From the NCBI RefSeq assembly GCF_008330945.1, contig NZ_CP043489.1, positions 3,669,501-3,733,500 on the forward strand: a DNA stretch of 64,000 nucleotides, written 5' to 3'. A program made the position numbers and the translations under genes. The stretch comes from Labrys sp. KNU-23 (lineage in GTDB: Bacteria > Pseudomonadota > Alphaproteobacteria > Rhizobiales > Labraceae). Under the pieces are notes generated by a model. That model saw only the letters and a list, made by a program, of their open reading frames with translations, did no database searches and was not told the origin of the DNA. Positions within the stretch are counted from its first letter, which is position 1; each line of letters begins with the position of its first letter. This document shows positions 18,158 through 26,934 of this stretch, one piece after another.

Positions 18158-19414
18158 CTATTCGGCCGCCTCGCGGGCCGGCGCGGGGACCGGCTGCAGG
18201 TCGAGCGGCAGCCGGCGTTCGGCTTCGCCGATATAGTCACGCGTCAGCGGCACGGCGTTGATCGACTTGGCCACCTGGATCTGGAAGACCATGTGGCCGC
18301 CCCAGCGGAAGGTGGCCTCGGAAGCCGCCAGATACATCTCCCACATCCGGCAGAAGCGGTCGTCGTAGAAGGAGCGGATCTGGTCGCGGTGGTGGTTGAA
18401 GCGCTCACGCCAATGCTTGAGCGTTTCCGCATAATGGAGCCTGAGGATCTCGATGTCAGTGACGACAAGCCCCGCGCGTTCGATCGCCGGCAGTACTTCC
18501 GAGAGCGCCGGTGAATAGCCGCCCGGGAAGATATATTTCTGGATCCACGGATTGGTGGCGCCGGGCCCGTCGGACCGGCCGATGGCATGCACGAGGCCCA
18601 CGCCATCGTCATTCAACAATGCGGCGATCTTGCGGAAATAGGCATCGTAGTGATTGACGCCGACATGCTCGAACATGCCGACCGAGACGATGCGGTCGAA
18701 TTTCCGGTCGAGGGCACGGTAGTCGATCAACTCGAAGCGGACGCGGTCGGCGATGCCGGCGGCCTGAGCCCGGGCGTTGGAAACCCGGTGTTGCTCCTCC
18801 GACAGGGTGATGCCGGTGACATCGGCCTTGGTAACCTCGGAGATGTAAAGGCCCATGCCCCCCCAGCCCGAACCGATATCCAGGACCTTCACACCCGGTT
18901 TCAGCAGCAGCTTGGCGGCGATATGCCTCTTCTTATAGGCCTGTGCTTCTTCCAGCGTGATGTCGAGGCTGGGAAAATAGGCACAGCTATACTGCCTGTC
19001 GGCATCCAGGAAGAGGTCGAACAATTCGTCCTTCAGGTCGTAATGATGGGCGACATTGTTTTTCGACTTTCCAGCCGGATTATACTGAGCGATACGCCGG
19101 CCGACCTTGCGAGCGGCGGAGGCAATGTTGCTCAGAGGCCCGATCGAGACAGACCAACCGATATTCTGCATGAACAGGGCGATCATCTCGTAGACGTCGC
19201 CCTTCTCGATGACGAGCCGCCCGTCCATGAAAGCCTCGCCGACCTCCAGTTCCGGGTTGGTAAGCAGCTTCCAGGCTGTCGCCTTGTCCTCGATTCGTAT
19301 GGTGCTCGAAAAACCTTGATCAGATCCGTAGGTATGAACGCGGCCTTCGGGATCAATAACCGTAAGTGCACCCTTTTTAATCAGGCGCCTCAACATAGTA
19401 TCTAGAATAAACAT
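18158..19414 (-). CDS. cfa: Cyclopropane-fatty-acyl-phospholipid synthase
   Basis: SAM-dependent methyltransferase (418 aa) that converts unsaturated phospholipid acyl chains into cyclopropane rings at the membrane surface. The SAM site is VKVLDIGSGWGGMGLYI. Family landmarks include NVAHHYDLKDELFDLFLDADRQYSCAYF, the SVGMFEHVGVNHYDAYF segment and PWIQKYIFPGGYSPALSE. The frame is open upstream past 19.7 kb, but homology starts near MFILDTMLRRLIKKG, so the ATG at 19414 is preferred (19396 is a possible alternative). Cyclopropanation usually rises in stationary phase or acid stress; no such regulatory site was recognised here. Confidence 0.93.
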   Translation of the reverse strand: MFILDTMLRRLIKKGALTVIDPEGRVHTYGSDQGFSSTIRIEDKATAWKLLTNPELEVGEAFMDGRLVIEKGDVYEMIALFMQNIGWSVSIGPLSNIASAARKVGRRIAQYNPAGKSKNNVAHHYDLKDELFDLFLDADRQYSCAYFPSLDITLEEAQAYKKRHIAAKLLLKPGVKVLDIGSGWGGMGLYISEVTKADVTGITLSEEQHRVSNARAQAAGIADRVRFELIDYRALDRKFDRIVSVGMFEHVGVNHYDAYFRKIAALLNDDGVGLVHAIGRSDGPGATNPWIQKYIFPGGYSPALSEVLPAIERAGLVVTDIEILRLHYAETLKHWRERFNHHRDQIRSFYDDRFCRMWEMYLAASEATFRWGGHMVFQIQVAKSINAVPLTRDYIGEAERRLPLDLQPVPAPAREAAE

Positions 19415-19738
19415 CTGCAAAAACCCTAGCGGATTCGCATCGCTGGAGCCCATTCGGTCGCCTGCAGCTCTCGCCGTCAGGGAGGACCTTCGCTTGCCGG
19501 CTGGCAGATTCGACACGATCCGTTCCCAAATTGAACGCAATTTGAGCAAGGATGCAATTGTTTTTCTGCGCGTCCTAAACAAAATCAAAACCGCGCAGGC
19601 CTGCGCTGGTTCCGAATATTGTCGGGGCATCAGAATTCGCCGGATCGTCTGGCCCAGGCAATTGATCGCTGCCGGTATTTTACCGTTGCGCTCTGTCGAA
19701 TGCTTTCTATGATGCGCAACGATGAATTTGTCTGAGGA
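19415..19738. other. Divergent intergenic region between cfa and the GguC-like gene
   Basis: This 324-bp stretch separates two divergent genes and must hold both promoters. The minus-strand frame of cfa stays open through it but shows no conserved protein pattern. It is locally richer in A and T around 19540-19620. I recognise no RNA gene, riboswitch or clear operator. Confidence 0.5.
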
Positions 19739-20746
19739 ATGTGCCTGGTGTCTCCCACTCCCCTTCGTCTTGCCCAATTGCGCCATCAGGGCCGGCGCGC
19801 CGTCGTCGCCACGAGCGACGGCGTTTCCCGCTTCATTCGCGACACCGCGACGGTGCTGGACCTTGCCAATGCCGCGATCGCTTCAGGTCACAGCCTGCGG
19901 GCCGAGATCGAGAAGCGTGGCCTGGGTGAAACCGTCGACCTTGCGGCTGCCCTTGCTGCCGGCGACGTACTGGCGCCGATCGACCACCCCGATCCCAGCC
20001 ATGTCATGGTCGCCGGTACCGGGCTGACTCATCTCGGCAGCGCCGAGGGGCGCGACAAGATGCACCAGGACCTCGCCGACCTGTCGAAGGCCACCGACTC
20101 CATGAAGATGTTCCGCATGGGGCTCGATGGTGGCCGGCCGGCGCCGGGCAAGGAAGGCGTGCAACCCGAATGGTTCTACAAGGGTGACGGCTCGACGCTG
20201 ATTCCCCCGCAGGGTGCGTTGCCGTCGCCGTCCTTCGCCCTCGACGCCGGCGAGGAACCGGAACTGGCCGGCATCTATGTCAACGGTCCCGACGGCACGC
20301 CCTGGCGCATCGGCTTTGCGATCGGCAACGAGTTCTCCGACCACGTCACCGAGCGGCAGAACTATCTCTATCTCGCCCATTCCAAGCTGCGCGTCTCCGC
20401 CATCGGGCCGGAGCTTCTGGTCGGCGAGGCGCCCGCCGATATCCGCGGCACCTCGCGCATCCTGCGCCAGGGCAAAGTGATCTGGGAAAAGCCCTTCCTC
20501 ACCGGCGAGGCGAACATGTCGCATACCATCGCCAATCTCGAAGGCCATCATTTCAAGTACCAGCTCTTCCGCCAGCCTGGGTACGTGAATGTGCACTATT
20601 ACGGCACGGCGACGCTGAGCGTCTCCGACGGCGTGGTAACGGAGCCGGGCGATGTCTTCGAGATCTCGGCCGAGCCTTTCGGGCTACCGCTCGCCAATCC
20701 GATCGGGCGCGTGGACGCGCCATGGCCGACAGTGAAGGTGTTGTGA
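19739..20746 (+). CDS. Fumarylacetoacetate hydrolase-superfamily protein, GguC/AraD1-like
   Basis: A 335-aa protein of the FAH superfamily resembling GguC/AraD1 proteins linked to sugar-acid catabolism. HVMVAGTGLTHLGSAEGRDKMH is the characteristic early motif. It is followed by EWFYKGDGSTLIPP, then EEPELAGIYVNGPDGTPWRIGFAIGNEFSDHVTE, where the E-x-E-like and D/E metal-ligand region of the FAH fold is found. The C-terminus has TEPGDVFEISAEPFGLPLANP. FAH-fold enzymes perform metal-dependent C-C hydrolysis, hydration or decarboxylation; the actual reaction is unknown. The start is uncertain: ATG at 19739 has GAGG very close, and GTG at 19748 would give better spacing. Confidence 0.82.
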   Translation: MCLVSPTPLRLAQLRHQGRRAVVATSDGVSRFIRDTATVLDLANAAIASGHSLRAEIEKRGLGETVDLAAALAAGDVLAPIDHPDPSHVMVAGTGLTHLGSAEGRDKMHQDLADLSKATDSMKMFRMGLDGGRPAPGKEGVQPEWFYKGDGSTLIPPQGALPSPSFALDAGEEPELAGIYVNGPDGTPWRIGFAIGNEFSDHVTERQNYLYLAHSKLRVSAIGPELLVGEAPADIRGTSRILRQGKVIWEKPFLTGEANMSHTIANLEGHHFKYQLFRQPGYVNVHYYGTATLSVSDGVVTEPGDVFEISAEPFGLPLANPIGRVDAPWPTVKVL

Positions 20747-20748
20747 TC

Positions 20749-20832
20749 CTGGGACCGCCGGCCTCCTGGCCGGCTCTTGGGAACTTCTGTCGTGCGAAGA
20801 CAGGATGCCGGCCAGGAGGCCGGCGGTCCCAG
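20749..20832. repeat. Perfect 26-bp inverted repeat between convergent genes
   Basis: Arms CTGGGACCGCCGGCCTCCTG... (20749-20774) and their exact reverse complement (20807-20832) flank a 32-bp centre. It fills the whole gap between the convergent FAH-family and dapE genes. A related element at 36498-36588 also sits between convergent genes. It would act as a bidirectional terminator-like hairpin, though it lacks T-tracts. Confidence 0.8.
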
Positions 20833-20834
20833 GG

Positions 20835-22004
20835 TTATCCGAAGTACTGCCCGAGAATGCGCTGGTAGATCCGGGTCAGGCTTTCCAGGTCGAGGATATC
20901 CACGCGTTCGTCGATCTGGTGCATCGTCTTGCCGACTAGGCCGAACTCCACCACCGGGCAGACATTCTTGATGAAGCGGGCGTCCGAAGTGCCGCCGGAG
21001 GTCGACAGCACGGGGCGGCGGCCGGTTTCCGCCTCGATCGACGTGACGATCGCATCGACGAAGGCGCCGGGCGGGGTGAAGAAGGATTCGGAAGCGGAGC
21101 GCTCGAAGACGAGGTCGTAGGCGACCTCGTTGCCCGCAGCGCCATCGAGCTTGGCCCGCACCCATTCCTCCAGGCTTTGCCGGGTCCAGCGGTCGTTGAA
21201 GCGGATATTGAAGGTCGCGCGGGCGTCGGCGGGAATGACGTTGAAGGCGGGATTGCCGACATCCACCGACACTACCTCGAGATTGGAGGCGTCGAAATGG
21301 TCGCTGCCGTGGTCGAGTTCGCTCTGGATGAGGGCGGCGAGCAGGCGCACCATCTGCGGCACGGGATTCATGGCCAGATGCGGATAGGCGACATGCCCCT
21401 GCTTGCCGTGCACGGTGATGATGCCCGACAGCGAGCCGCGCCGGCCGATCTTGACCATGTCGCCGAGGGCGTCGGGGTTGGTCGGTTCGCCCAGGATGCA
21501 ATGGCCGATGCGATCGCCCTTGGCCACGGCCCAGTCCAGCAGCTTCACGGTGCCGTTGATGGCCGGGCCTTCCTCGTCCCCGGTGATCAGGAAGGCGATC
21601 GGCGCATCGGGATGGGTGTCGAGATGACGCAGGCTCGCCGCGACGCTGGCGGCGACGCCGCCCTTCATGTCCACAGCCCCGCGTCCGTAGAGCTGCCCGT
21701 TGACGATGTCGCCAGAGAAGGGAGCGTGTCGCCAGCGTGCCTCGTCGCCCGTCGGCACCACGTCTGTGTGGCCGGCGAACATCAGGGCCGGCTTGTCCGC
21801 CGGTCCGATGCGCGCATAGAGGTTGACGACATCCGGGGTGTCCTCGTCGCTGAACGGCACCAGATGGGCGGTGAAGCCGTTCGCATGCAGCACCTCGGCC
21901 AGCAGCGTCAGGGCACCGCCTTCGGCCGGCGTGACGGAGGGGCAGCGGATGAGGGCCTGGGTGAGGGCGACGGGATCGCGGGGATCGAAGCTGAGATCAG
22001 TCAT
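20835..22004 (-). CDS. dapE: Succinyl-diaminopimelate desuccinylase
   Basis: Zn-dependent M20 amidohydrolase of 389 aa that removes succinate from N-succinyl-LL-diaminopimelate in lysine and peptidoglycan precursor synthesis. Metal-site motifs are MFAGHTDVVPTGD (His and Asp), GRGAVDMKGG (bridging Asp), and ITGDEEGPAINGT with the catalytic Glu pair, plus LSTSGGTSDARFI and the terminal MHQIDERV histidine. The frame extends upstream across dapD, but the ATG at 22004 with GGGAACG before it gives the standard start MTDLSFDP. It is 54 bp downstream of dapD in the same operon, with a hairpin just before its ribosome-binding site. Confidence 0.96.
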   Translation of the reverse strand: MTDLSFDPRDPVALTQALIRCPSVTPAEGGALTLLAEVLHANGFTAHLVPFSDEDTPDVVNLYARIGPADKPALMFAGHTDVVPTGDEARWRHAPFSGDIVNGQLYGRGAVDMKGGVAASVAASLRHLDTHPDAPIAFLITGDEEGPAINGTVKLLDWAVAKGDRIGHCILGEPTNPDALGDMVKIGRRGSLSGIITVHGKQGHVAYPHLAMNPVPQMVRLLAALIQSELDHGSDHFDASNLEVVSVDVGNPAFNVIPADARATFNIRFNDRWTRQSLEEWVRAKLDGAAGNEVAYDLVFERSASESFFTPPGAFVDAIVTSIEAETGRRPVLSTSGGTSDARFIKNVCPVVEFGLVGKTMHQIDERVDILDLESLTRIYQRILGQYFG

Positions 22005-22012
22005 GACGTTCC

Positions 22013-22042
22013 CTTTACCCTCCCTTTCGGGGGAGGGTAAAG
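22013..22042 (-). promoter_or_regulatory. Hairpin abutting the dapE ribosome-binding site
   Basis: CTTTACCCTCC pairs with GGAGGGTAAAG around a short loop. On the minus-strand transcript the 3' arm ends only 8 bases before the dapE ATG and includes part of its AAAGGG Shine-Dalgarno region. The stem could tune dapE translation relative to dapD. It may also simply be a member of a common intergenic repeat class. Confidence 0.55.
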
Positions 22043-22057
22043 CGGGCGTTTCCAGGA

Positions 22058-22924
22058 TCAGTGGTTTCCGTCGCGCAGCAATTCGTTGATGCTGGTCTTG
22101 GAACGCGTCTGCGCATCGACCGTCTTGACGATCACCGCGCAATAGAGCGAGGGGCCGGGGCGGCCGTCCGGCAGCGGCTTGCCGGGCAGGTTGCCGGAAA
22201 CCACCACCGAATAAGGCGGCACATAGCCCTTGTAGATCTGGCCGGTGGCGCGATCGATGATGGTGGTGGACGCGCCGATATAGACGCCCATCGAGATCAC
22301 CGAGCCTTCGCCGATGATGACGCCCTCGACCACTTCGGAACGGGCACCGATGAAGCAATCGTCCTCGATGATGGTCGGGTTGGCCTGCAGCGGCTCCAGC
22401 ACGCCGCCAATGCCGACGCCGCCGGACAGATGCACGTTCTTGCCGATCTGGGCACAGGAGCCGACGGTCGACCAGGTATCGACCATGGAGCCGGTGGAGA
22501 CATAGGCACCGAGATTGACGAAGGACGGCATCAGCACCACGCCGGGCGCGATATAGGCCGAGTGGCGCACCACGCAATTGGGCACCGCGCGGAAGCCGGC
22601 CTGGCGGAATTCCGTCGTGCTCCAGCCCTCGAACTTGGAAGGAACCTTGTCCCACCACAGGGTGCCGCCCGGGCCGCCCGCGATGGTGGTCATGTCATTG
22701 AGGCGGAAGGAGAGCAGCACCGCCTTCTTCAGCCATTGATGGGTGTGCCAGGATTCACGGCCGGTCGCGCCGGGAACCTTTTCGGCCACGCGCAGCTTGC
22801 CTTCGTCGAGCAGGCCGAGCGTATGGTTGACGGCTGCCCGGATCTCGCCCTTGGTCTCGAAATTGCACTGGGCCCGGTCTTCCCAGGCGGCGTCGATCAC
22901 GGTCTGCAGGCGGGCGATTTCCAT
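22058..22924 (-). CDS. dapD: 2,3,4,5-tetrahydropyridine-2,6-dicarboxylate N-succinyltransferase
   Basis: Left-handed beta-helix acyltransferase (288 aa), forming trimers, that succinylates tetrahydrodipicolinate using succinyl-CoA in lysine biosynthesis. Hexapeptide-repeat turns are visible through the central region (GVVLMPSFVNLGAYVSTGSMVDTWSTVGSCAQIGKNVHLSGGVGIGG). The sequence continues VLEPLQANPTIIEDDCFIGARSEVVEGVIIGEGSVISMGVYIG. The N-terminal domain begins MEIARLQTVIDAAWEDR. Length and order match E. coli DapD. It heads the dapD-dapE operon; the other diaminopimelate genes are not in this window. Confidence 0.97.
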   Translation of the reverse strand: MEIARLQTVIDAAWEDRAQCNFETKGEIRAAVNHTLGLLDEGKLRVAEKVPGATGRESWHTHQWLKKAVLLSFRLNDMTTIAGGPGGTLWWDKVPSKFEGWSTTEFRQAGFRAVPNCVVRHSAYIAPGVVLMPSFVNLGAYVSTGSMVDTWSTVGSCAQIGKNVHLSGGVGIGGVLEPLQANPTIIEDDCFIGARSEVVEGVIIGEGSVISMGVYIGASTTIIDRATGQIYKGYVPPYSVVVSGNLPGKPLPDGRPGPSLYCAVIVKTVDAQTRSKTSINELLRDGNH

Positions 22925-23101
22925 GGCGTCTCCTCACATAATCCCGCCGCAAATGCCGCGCGAAAGCCAGGCCTGTCAAGTTCCAGACCGTCCTGAACTG
23001 GCCTAATCTTCCTCTCTCGGCTGTTGTGCCGACAAAGGGCTTGACGGCGCAGGGCATCATTGATGGTCTGCGCGCTCGATTGTTCCCTTTTGAGGTTTGC
23101 C

Positions 23102-24343
23102 ATGTCCATTTCCTCCGAGAGCCATTCCAAGCGTCTCGACAAGCTCGCCGAGACGGCCGTGAAGGTCGGCCTCGGTCTCGTGCCCGGCCAGGAACTGGTG
23201 ATGACGGCCTCGATCGAGGCCCTGCCGCTGGTGCGACGGATCACCGAGCATGCCTACAAGGCCGGTGCCAGCCTGGTCACCACCCTGTTCTCAGACGAGG
23301 AATCGACGCTGGCGCGCTATCGCTTTGCGCCGGATGCCGCCTTCGACACCGCCTCGGGCTGGCTGTTCGACGGCATGGCCGCGGCCTTCGACCGGGGTGC
23401 CGCCCGCCTTGCCATCGCCGGCGAGGATCCCTCGCTGCTGGCGGGCCAGGACCCGGCCAGGATCGCGCGGGCCAACCAGGCGCGTTCTGCCGCCTACAAG
23501 CCGGCGCAGAAGCGCATCGTCGGCTTTGACATCAACTGGAACATCGTCTCCTACGCGTCATCGGCCTGGGCCAAGGCTGTCTTCCCGAACGAGCCGGAGG
23601 AGGTTGCCGTCGCCAAATTGTGGGATGCCATCTTCTCCGCCTCCCGCATCGATTCGAATGATCCGGTAGCCGCCTGGGCCGAGCACAACGGCAACCTGCA
23701 TGCCCGCGCCGCCTATCTGAACGACAAGCGCTATGCCGCCCTCCATTATACCGGGCCGGGCACCGACCTCACCATCGGCCTCGCCGACGGGCATGAATGG
23801 CTCGGCGGCTCGTCCAAGGCCAAGAACGGCATCACCTGCAATCCCAATATCCCGACCGAGGAGGTCTTCACCACGCCGCATCGTGACCGGGTGAGCGGCT
23901 ATGTCTCCTCCACCAAGCCGCTGTCCTATCAAGGCACGCTGATCGACAAGATCGCGGTGCGCTTCGAGGGGGGACGCATCGTCGATGCCGATGCCGCCAG
24001 CGGCAAGGACGTACTCGCCAAGGTGCTGGAGACCGATGCGGGGGCCAGCCATCTCGGTGAAGTCGCGCTGGTACCATTCTCCTCGCCGATCTCCCAGAGC
24101 GGCCTGTTGTTCTACAATACGCTGTTCGACGAGAATGCGGCCAGCCACATCGCCCTCGGCCAGTCCTACAGCCAGTGCTTCGTCAATGGCGGCTCGCTGA
24201 GCCCGGAAGAACTCGCTTCCCGCGGTGCCAACAACAGCCTGATCCATATCGACTGGATGATCGGCTCGGGCGAGATCGACATTGACGGCATCGGCGCCGA
24301 TGGCAAGGCCGAGCCCCTGATGCGCAAGGGCGAGTGGGTGTAG
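23102..24343 (+). CDS. Aminopeptidase, M29 (AmpS/PepS/AmpT) family
   Basis: Co-catalytic metallo-aminopeptidase of 413 aa, cytosolic, removing N-terminal residues from peptides. It shows the M29 signatures NIPTEEVFTTPHRDRVSG (metal-binding Glu) and LGEVALVPFSSPISQSGLLFYNTLFDENAASHIALGQSY (Glu and His). HIDWMIGSGEIDIDG near the C-terminus adds the His and Asp ligands. I chose the ATG at 23102, seven bases after a GAGG, over a more upstream ATG. It is divergent from dapD across a short promoter region. Confidence 0.93.
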   Translation: MSISSESHSKRLDKLAETAVKVGLGLVPGQELVMTASIEALPLVRRITEHAYKAGASLVTTLFSDEESTLARYRFAPDAAFDTASGWLFDGMAAAFDRGAARLAIAGEDPSLLAGQDPARIARANQARSAAYKPAQKRIVGFDINWNIVSYASSAWAKAVFPNEPEEVAVAKLWDAIFSASRIDSNDPVAAWAEHNGNLHARAAYLNDKRYAALHYTGPGTDLTIGLADGHEWLGGSSKAKNGITCNPNIPTEEVFTTPHRDRVSGYVSSTKPLSYQGTLIDKIAVRFEGGRIVDADAASGKDVLAKVLETDAGASHLGEVALVPFSSPISQSGLLFYNTLFDENAASHIALGQSYSQCFVNGGSLSPEELASRGANNSLIHIDWMIGSGEIDIDGIGADGKAEPLMRKGEWV

Positions 24344-24348
24344 CCGGC

Positions 24349-24972
24349 TCAGCTCTTCGAATAGCCCAGGCTGGCCTCGAGGTTCTCGAAGGTATCGTCC
24401 ATGGCGTAGCTGCGCAGGAAGGGCAGGGAGAAATGCCCGAAGCGCAGCGACATCTGGCTTTCCGCCTGAGCCTCGCTCGCCTTGCTGATGGCGGCGAGAT
24501 AGAGGGCGGCCGCCAGGCCGCTGCGGTCCGCGCCGCCTTCGCAATGAATCAGGATGGGTTTTTCCGCATTGCGCAGCACTTGCACCAGGGCGTCCGCCTG
24601 GAGGCCGGTCAGTTGGCGTGAGGCCGACATGGCGAAATCGACATGCGTGATGCCGAGCCGGGCCGATTCGGCGATCTCGGCATCGTACCAGGCGGTACCG
24701 GCATTCCTGCCGCGCAGATTGATCACCGTGCGGATTCCGGCCTCGCGGACATAGTGCCTGAGCCGTCCGGGCGTGGGCTGGCCGGAGCGATAGAGTTCGC
24801 CGGCGACCACGGTGTGGAAATTGCCGCCGAGATATTGCAGGCCGAGATAGGTCGCGCCGACGGCTAGCATGGCGGCGCAGCCCAGGCTCGCAACCAGGAA
24901 GACGCCCTTCAACCAGGCGGCGGTCGTCGTGCCGCGCCCGGCCGAGGATTTGTACGCAGAACCGCTACTCAA
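24349..24972 (-). CDS. Membrane-anchored tyrosine/dual-specificity protein phosphatase
   Basis: A 207-aa phosphatase of the DSP/tyrosine phosphatase superfamily. The P-loop is HCEGGADRSG with the catalytic Cys144 and Arg150 (CX5R). A probable general-acid aspartate lies upstream near VDFAMSASR. An N-terminal hydrophobic segment (about 22-45) should anchor it in the inner membrane, putting the catalytic domain on the periplasmic side if the arginine/lysine-rich start stays inside. The start is TTG at 24972 with GGAGG six bases away; a stop codon upstream rules out longer forms. Substrate is unknown. Confidence 0.88.
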   Translation of the reverse strand: MSSGSAYKSSAGRGTTTAAWLKGVFLVASLGCAAMLAVGATYLGLQYLGGNFHTVVAGELYRSGQPTPGRLRHYVREAGIRTVINLRGRNAGTAWYDAEIAESARLGITHVDFAMSASRQLTGLQADALVQVLRNAEKPILIHCEGGADRSGLAAALYLAAISKASEAQAESQMSLRFGHFSLPFLRSYAMDDTFENLEASLGYSKS

Positions 24973-25030
24973 CCTTCGCCTCCGACCAGCTGTCGTCGGC
25001 GCGTTCTAGCCCTGCAGAATTAGGACAGAC

Positions 25031-25909
25031 TTAGGGACCGCTGCCGAGCATGGCCTTCAAGGCCCGGTGCAGGCCGGTTTCGCCGTGCCTGACATTGCCG
25101 ATGGCCGCCTCCACCTCGATGCGTCCGGCATTATGGGCATCATACATCTCGGCGACGAGCCGGGCATAGCTTGCACTCAGCCCGCCTTGTTCCAGCGCGG
25201 ACAGCCATTGGGCGCGCGGCAGTTTCCGTGCCACGATCTCCCGGCCGGTGAGGGTGCCCAGGGTCGCGGCGACATCCGCCGTGCTATAGCGCTCCGGGCC
25301 CTCCGCGTGAAAGATGCGAAGCCCGTCTTTGGCGCCGGCCGTCAGCAGCTGGGCGGCAATCCCGCCGAGATCGGCGGCCGAAATGGTGGGGAACAGCTTG
25401 GTCACGGGATGGTGCAGGCTCGGCAGCACGCCCGTTTCGATCGCCCGCGGCAAGAGGCGGGTCCAGTTCTGCATGTGCTCGGCCGATCTTACCAGGGTCA
25501 AGGGCAGGCCGAGACCGCGAAGTGCCTCCTCCAACTGGTGGAAGATCAGGGCAATGCCGGTATCGCGGGTGTGATGGGCACCATAGTCGGAAATCGCCAG
25601 CACGGATGCCGGGCGGGTCTCGGCCAGGGCTGCACGGATCGCCGCGATCGAGGCCTTCATCTGCGCGCCCGCATCGTTGCTGCGCGGGCTGATGGGGCAG
25701 ATGATCTGAACCGCCTGCGCCTCCCGCATGGCGCGGCGCAGGGCCTCGCCGTCATGGATGTCAGCCAGGGCAATGTCGCAGCCGAGGGCCTGCAGGGCAG
25801 CCGCATGGTCTGCGTTTCGAATGACGGCCCTCACGGGAGCGCCGGAGCGGCGGAGCGCTTCGATCGAATGGCGGCCCACTTTGCCGTTCGCGCCCAGAAT
25901 GACGAACAT
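25031..25909 (-). CDS. NmrA-like NAD(P)-binding family protein
   Basis: An atypical SDR of 292 aa. The start MFVILGANGKVGRHSIEALRRSGAPVRAVIRN shows the GxxGxxG-type nucleotide loop (GANGKVG) and an arginine-rich end to the second strand that favours NADPH. The catalytic YxxxK is not evident, as in NmrA/HSCARG proteins that act as redox sensors or quinone reductases. I chose the ATG at 25909 (GAGG nine bases upstream). It lies 118 bp downstream of an AraC-family regulator on the same strand, which may control it. Confidence 0.87.
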   Translation of the reverse strand: MFVILGANGKVGRHSIEALRRSGAPVRAVIRNADHAAALQALGCDIALADIHDGEALRRAMREAQAVQIICPISPRSNDAGAQMKASIAAIRAALAETRPASVLAISDYGAHHTRDTGIALIFHQLEEALRGLGLPLTLVRSAEHMQNWTRLLPRAIETGVLPSLHHPVTKLFPTISAADLGGIAAQLLTAGAKDGLRIFHAEGPERYSTADVAATLGTLTGREIVARKLPRAQWLSALEQGGLSASYARLVAEMYDAHNAGRIEVEAAIGNVRHGETGLHRALKAMLGSGP

Positions 25910-26026
25910 CGTGTCTGTCCTCGCTTGCTGTCGAGGCGCGATTGAAAGCCGTTTCAAGCGGTGTCGTCGCACGCAAAGGGATGGCGCGGAGCAGAAAGGG
26001 ATGGAAAAATCGGGGGCGCTTTGCCG

Positions 26027-26854
26027 TCAGGCCGCTCGTTCCCGTCTCAGGCGGACGAGGCTGGCCGGCGTCACGCCCAGGATGCGCTTCATGGCGTGGG
26101 CGAGATGGCTCTGATGGGCGAAGCCAGCGCTGAGGGCGACCTGGCTGATCGGCAGTTCACCGTGCGCGAGCAGCCGCCTGGCATGCTCCACCCGGCGCCG
26201 GATGACATATTGGTGCACCGGCAGGCCGAACGAGCGGCGGAACAGGACCTTGAGATGGGGCACGCTGATGCCGGCAACCCGCGCCAGCACCGCGAGGGAG
26301 AGATCATGCTCGAGATGGCTTTCGATGAACTCGACCAGATGGTCGCGCTGCCTTGCCGACAGGGTCTGTCTTGCCGACATGGCGGCCAGTCTCGCATGCC
26401 CGTCGATAAGGCGGACGGCCAGGGCGGAGCCGAGGCCTTCGGCAACCAGGCGGTCGGTGGCGGTCTGTCGCGCCGGCTCAGCGAGAGCTTTGGCGATATA
26501 TTCAATCCTGCTGTCGCGGCACTGGAAACGCGGGATGAGCCTGACGCGCTCGGGATCGATCTCGAGATCCTCGGCGGCTCGGCTCAGAAGGGCGGGGCTT
26601 ACCCACAGGCGCAGGATGGTGCAATCGGCGTCATCCTCCCACTCGCCATCCAATCCGGCCGGAACGATGTCGATGTCGCCATCGGATTGGATGCGGATGT
26701 GGCGTCGGCCGTCGCAGCGACAGGATGCGTTGACCGATCTGCCGACATGAACGCCCAGCCGATGGAAGGGCGAGGCCGGCACATGGGTGAGGCCGGCTGC
26801 AATGTCGCGCCGCTCGACCGCGATGCCGATGGTATCAAGCCAGTCTGCTGCCAT
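26027..26854 (-). CDS. AraC-family transcriptional regulator
   Basis: A 275-aa regulator with a variable N-terminal sensing domain and a C-terminal double helix-turn-helix (about residues 175-275). The first HTH covers LSLAVLARVAGISVPHLKVLFRRSFG, and the second covers LPISQVALSAGFAHQSHLAHAMKRILGVTPASLVR, which matches the AraC/XylS consensus. The effector is unknown. It precedes the NmrA-like gene on the same strand and follows the sensor kinase gene by 80 bp, so it is probably its own transcription unit. A role in regulating the NmrA-like enzyme is inferred from adjacency only. Confidence 0.9.
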   Translation of the reverse strand: MAADWLDTIGIAVERRDIAAGLTHVPASPFHRLGVHVGRSVNASCRCDGRRHIRIQSDGDIDIVPAGLDGEWEDDADCTILRLWVSPALLSRAAEDLEIDPERVRLIPRFQCRDSRIEYIAKALAEPARQTATDRLVAEGLGSALAVRLIDGHARLAAMSARQTLSARQRDHLVEFIESHLEHDLSLAVLARVAGISVPHLKVLFRRSFGLPVHQYVIRRRVEHARRLLAHGELPISQVALSAGFAHQSHLAHAMKRILGVTPASLVRLRRERAA

Positions 26855-26934
26855 GACCGCTCCAATCGCCGAACCGGATATGCCTGCTATGTGATGATGA
26901 CTGGGGCGCGTGACCAGCCCGGCTGCAACATTAT

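Noticed and set aside
19415..19786. Upstream extension of the cyclopropane synthase frame
   Set aside because: The open frame continues, but the residues match nothing in the family, and the start of homology fits the ATG at 19414.
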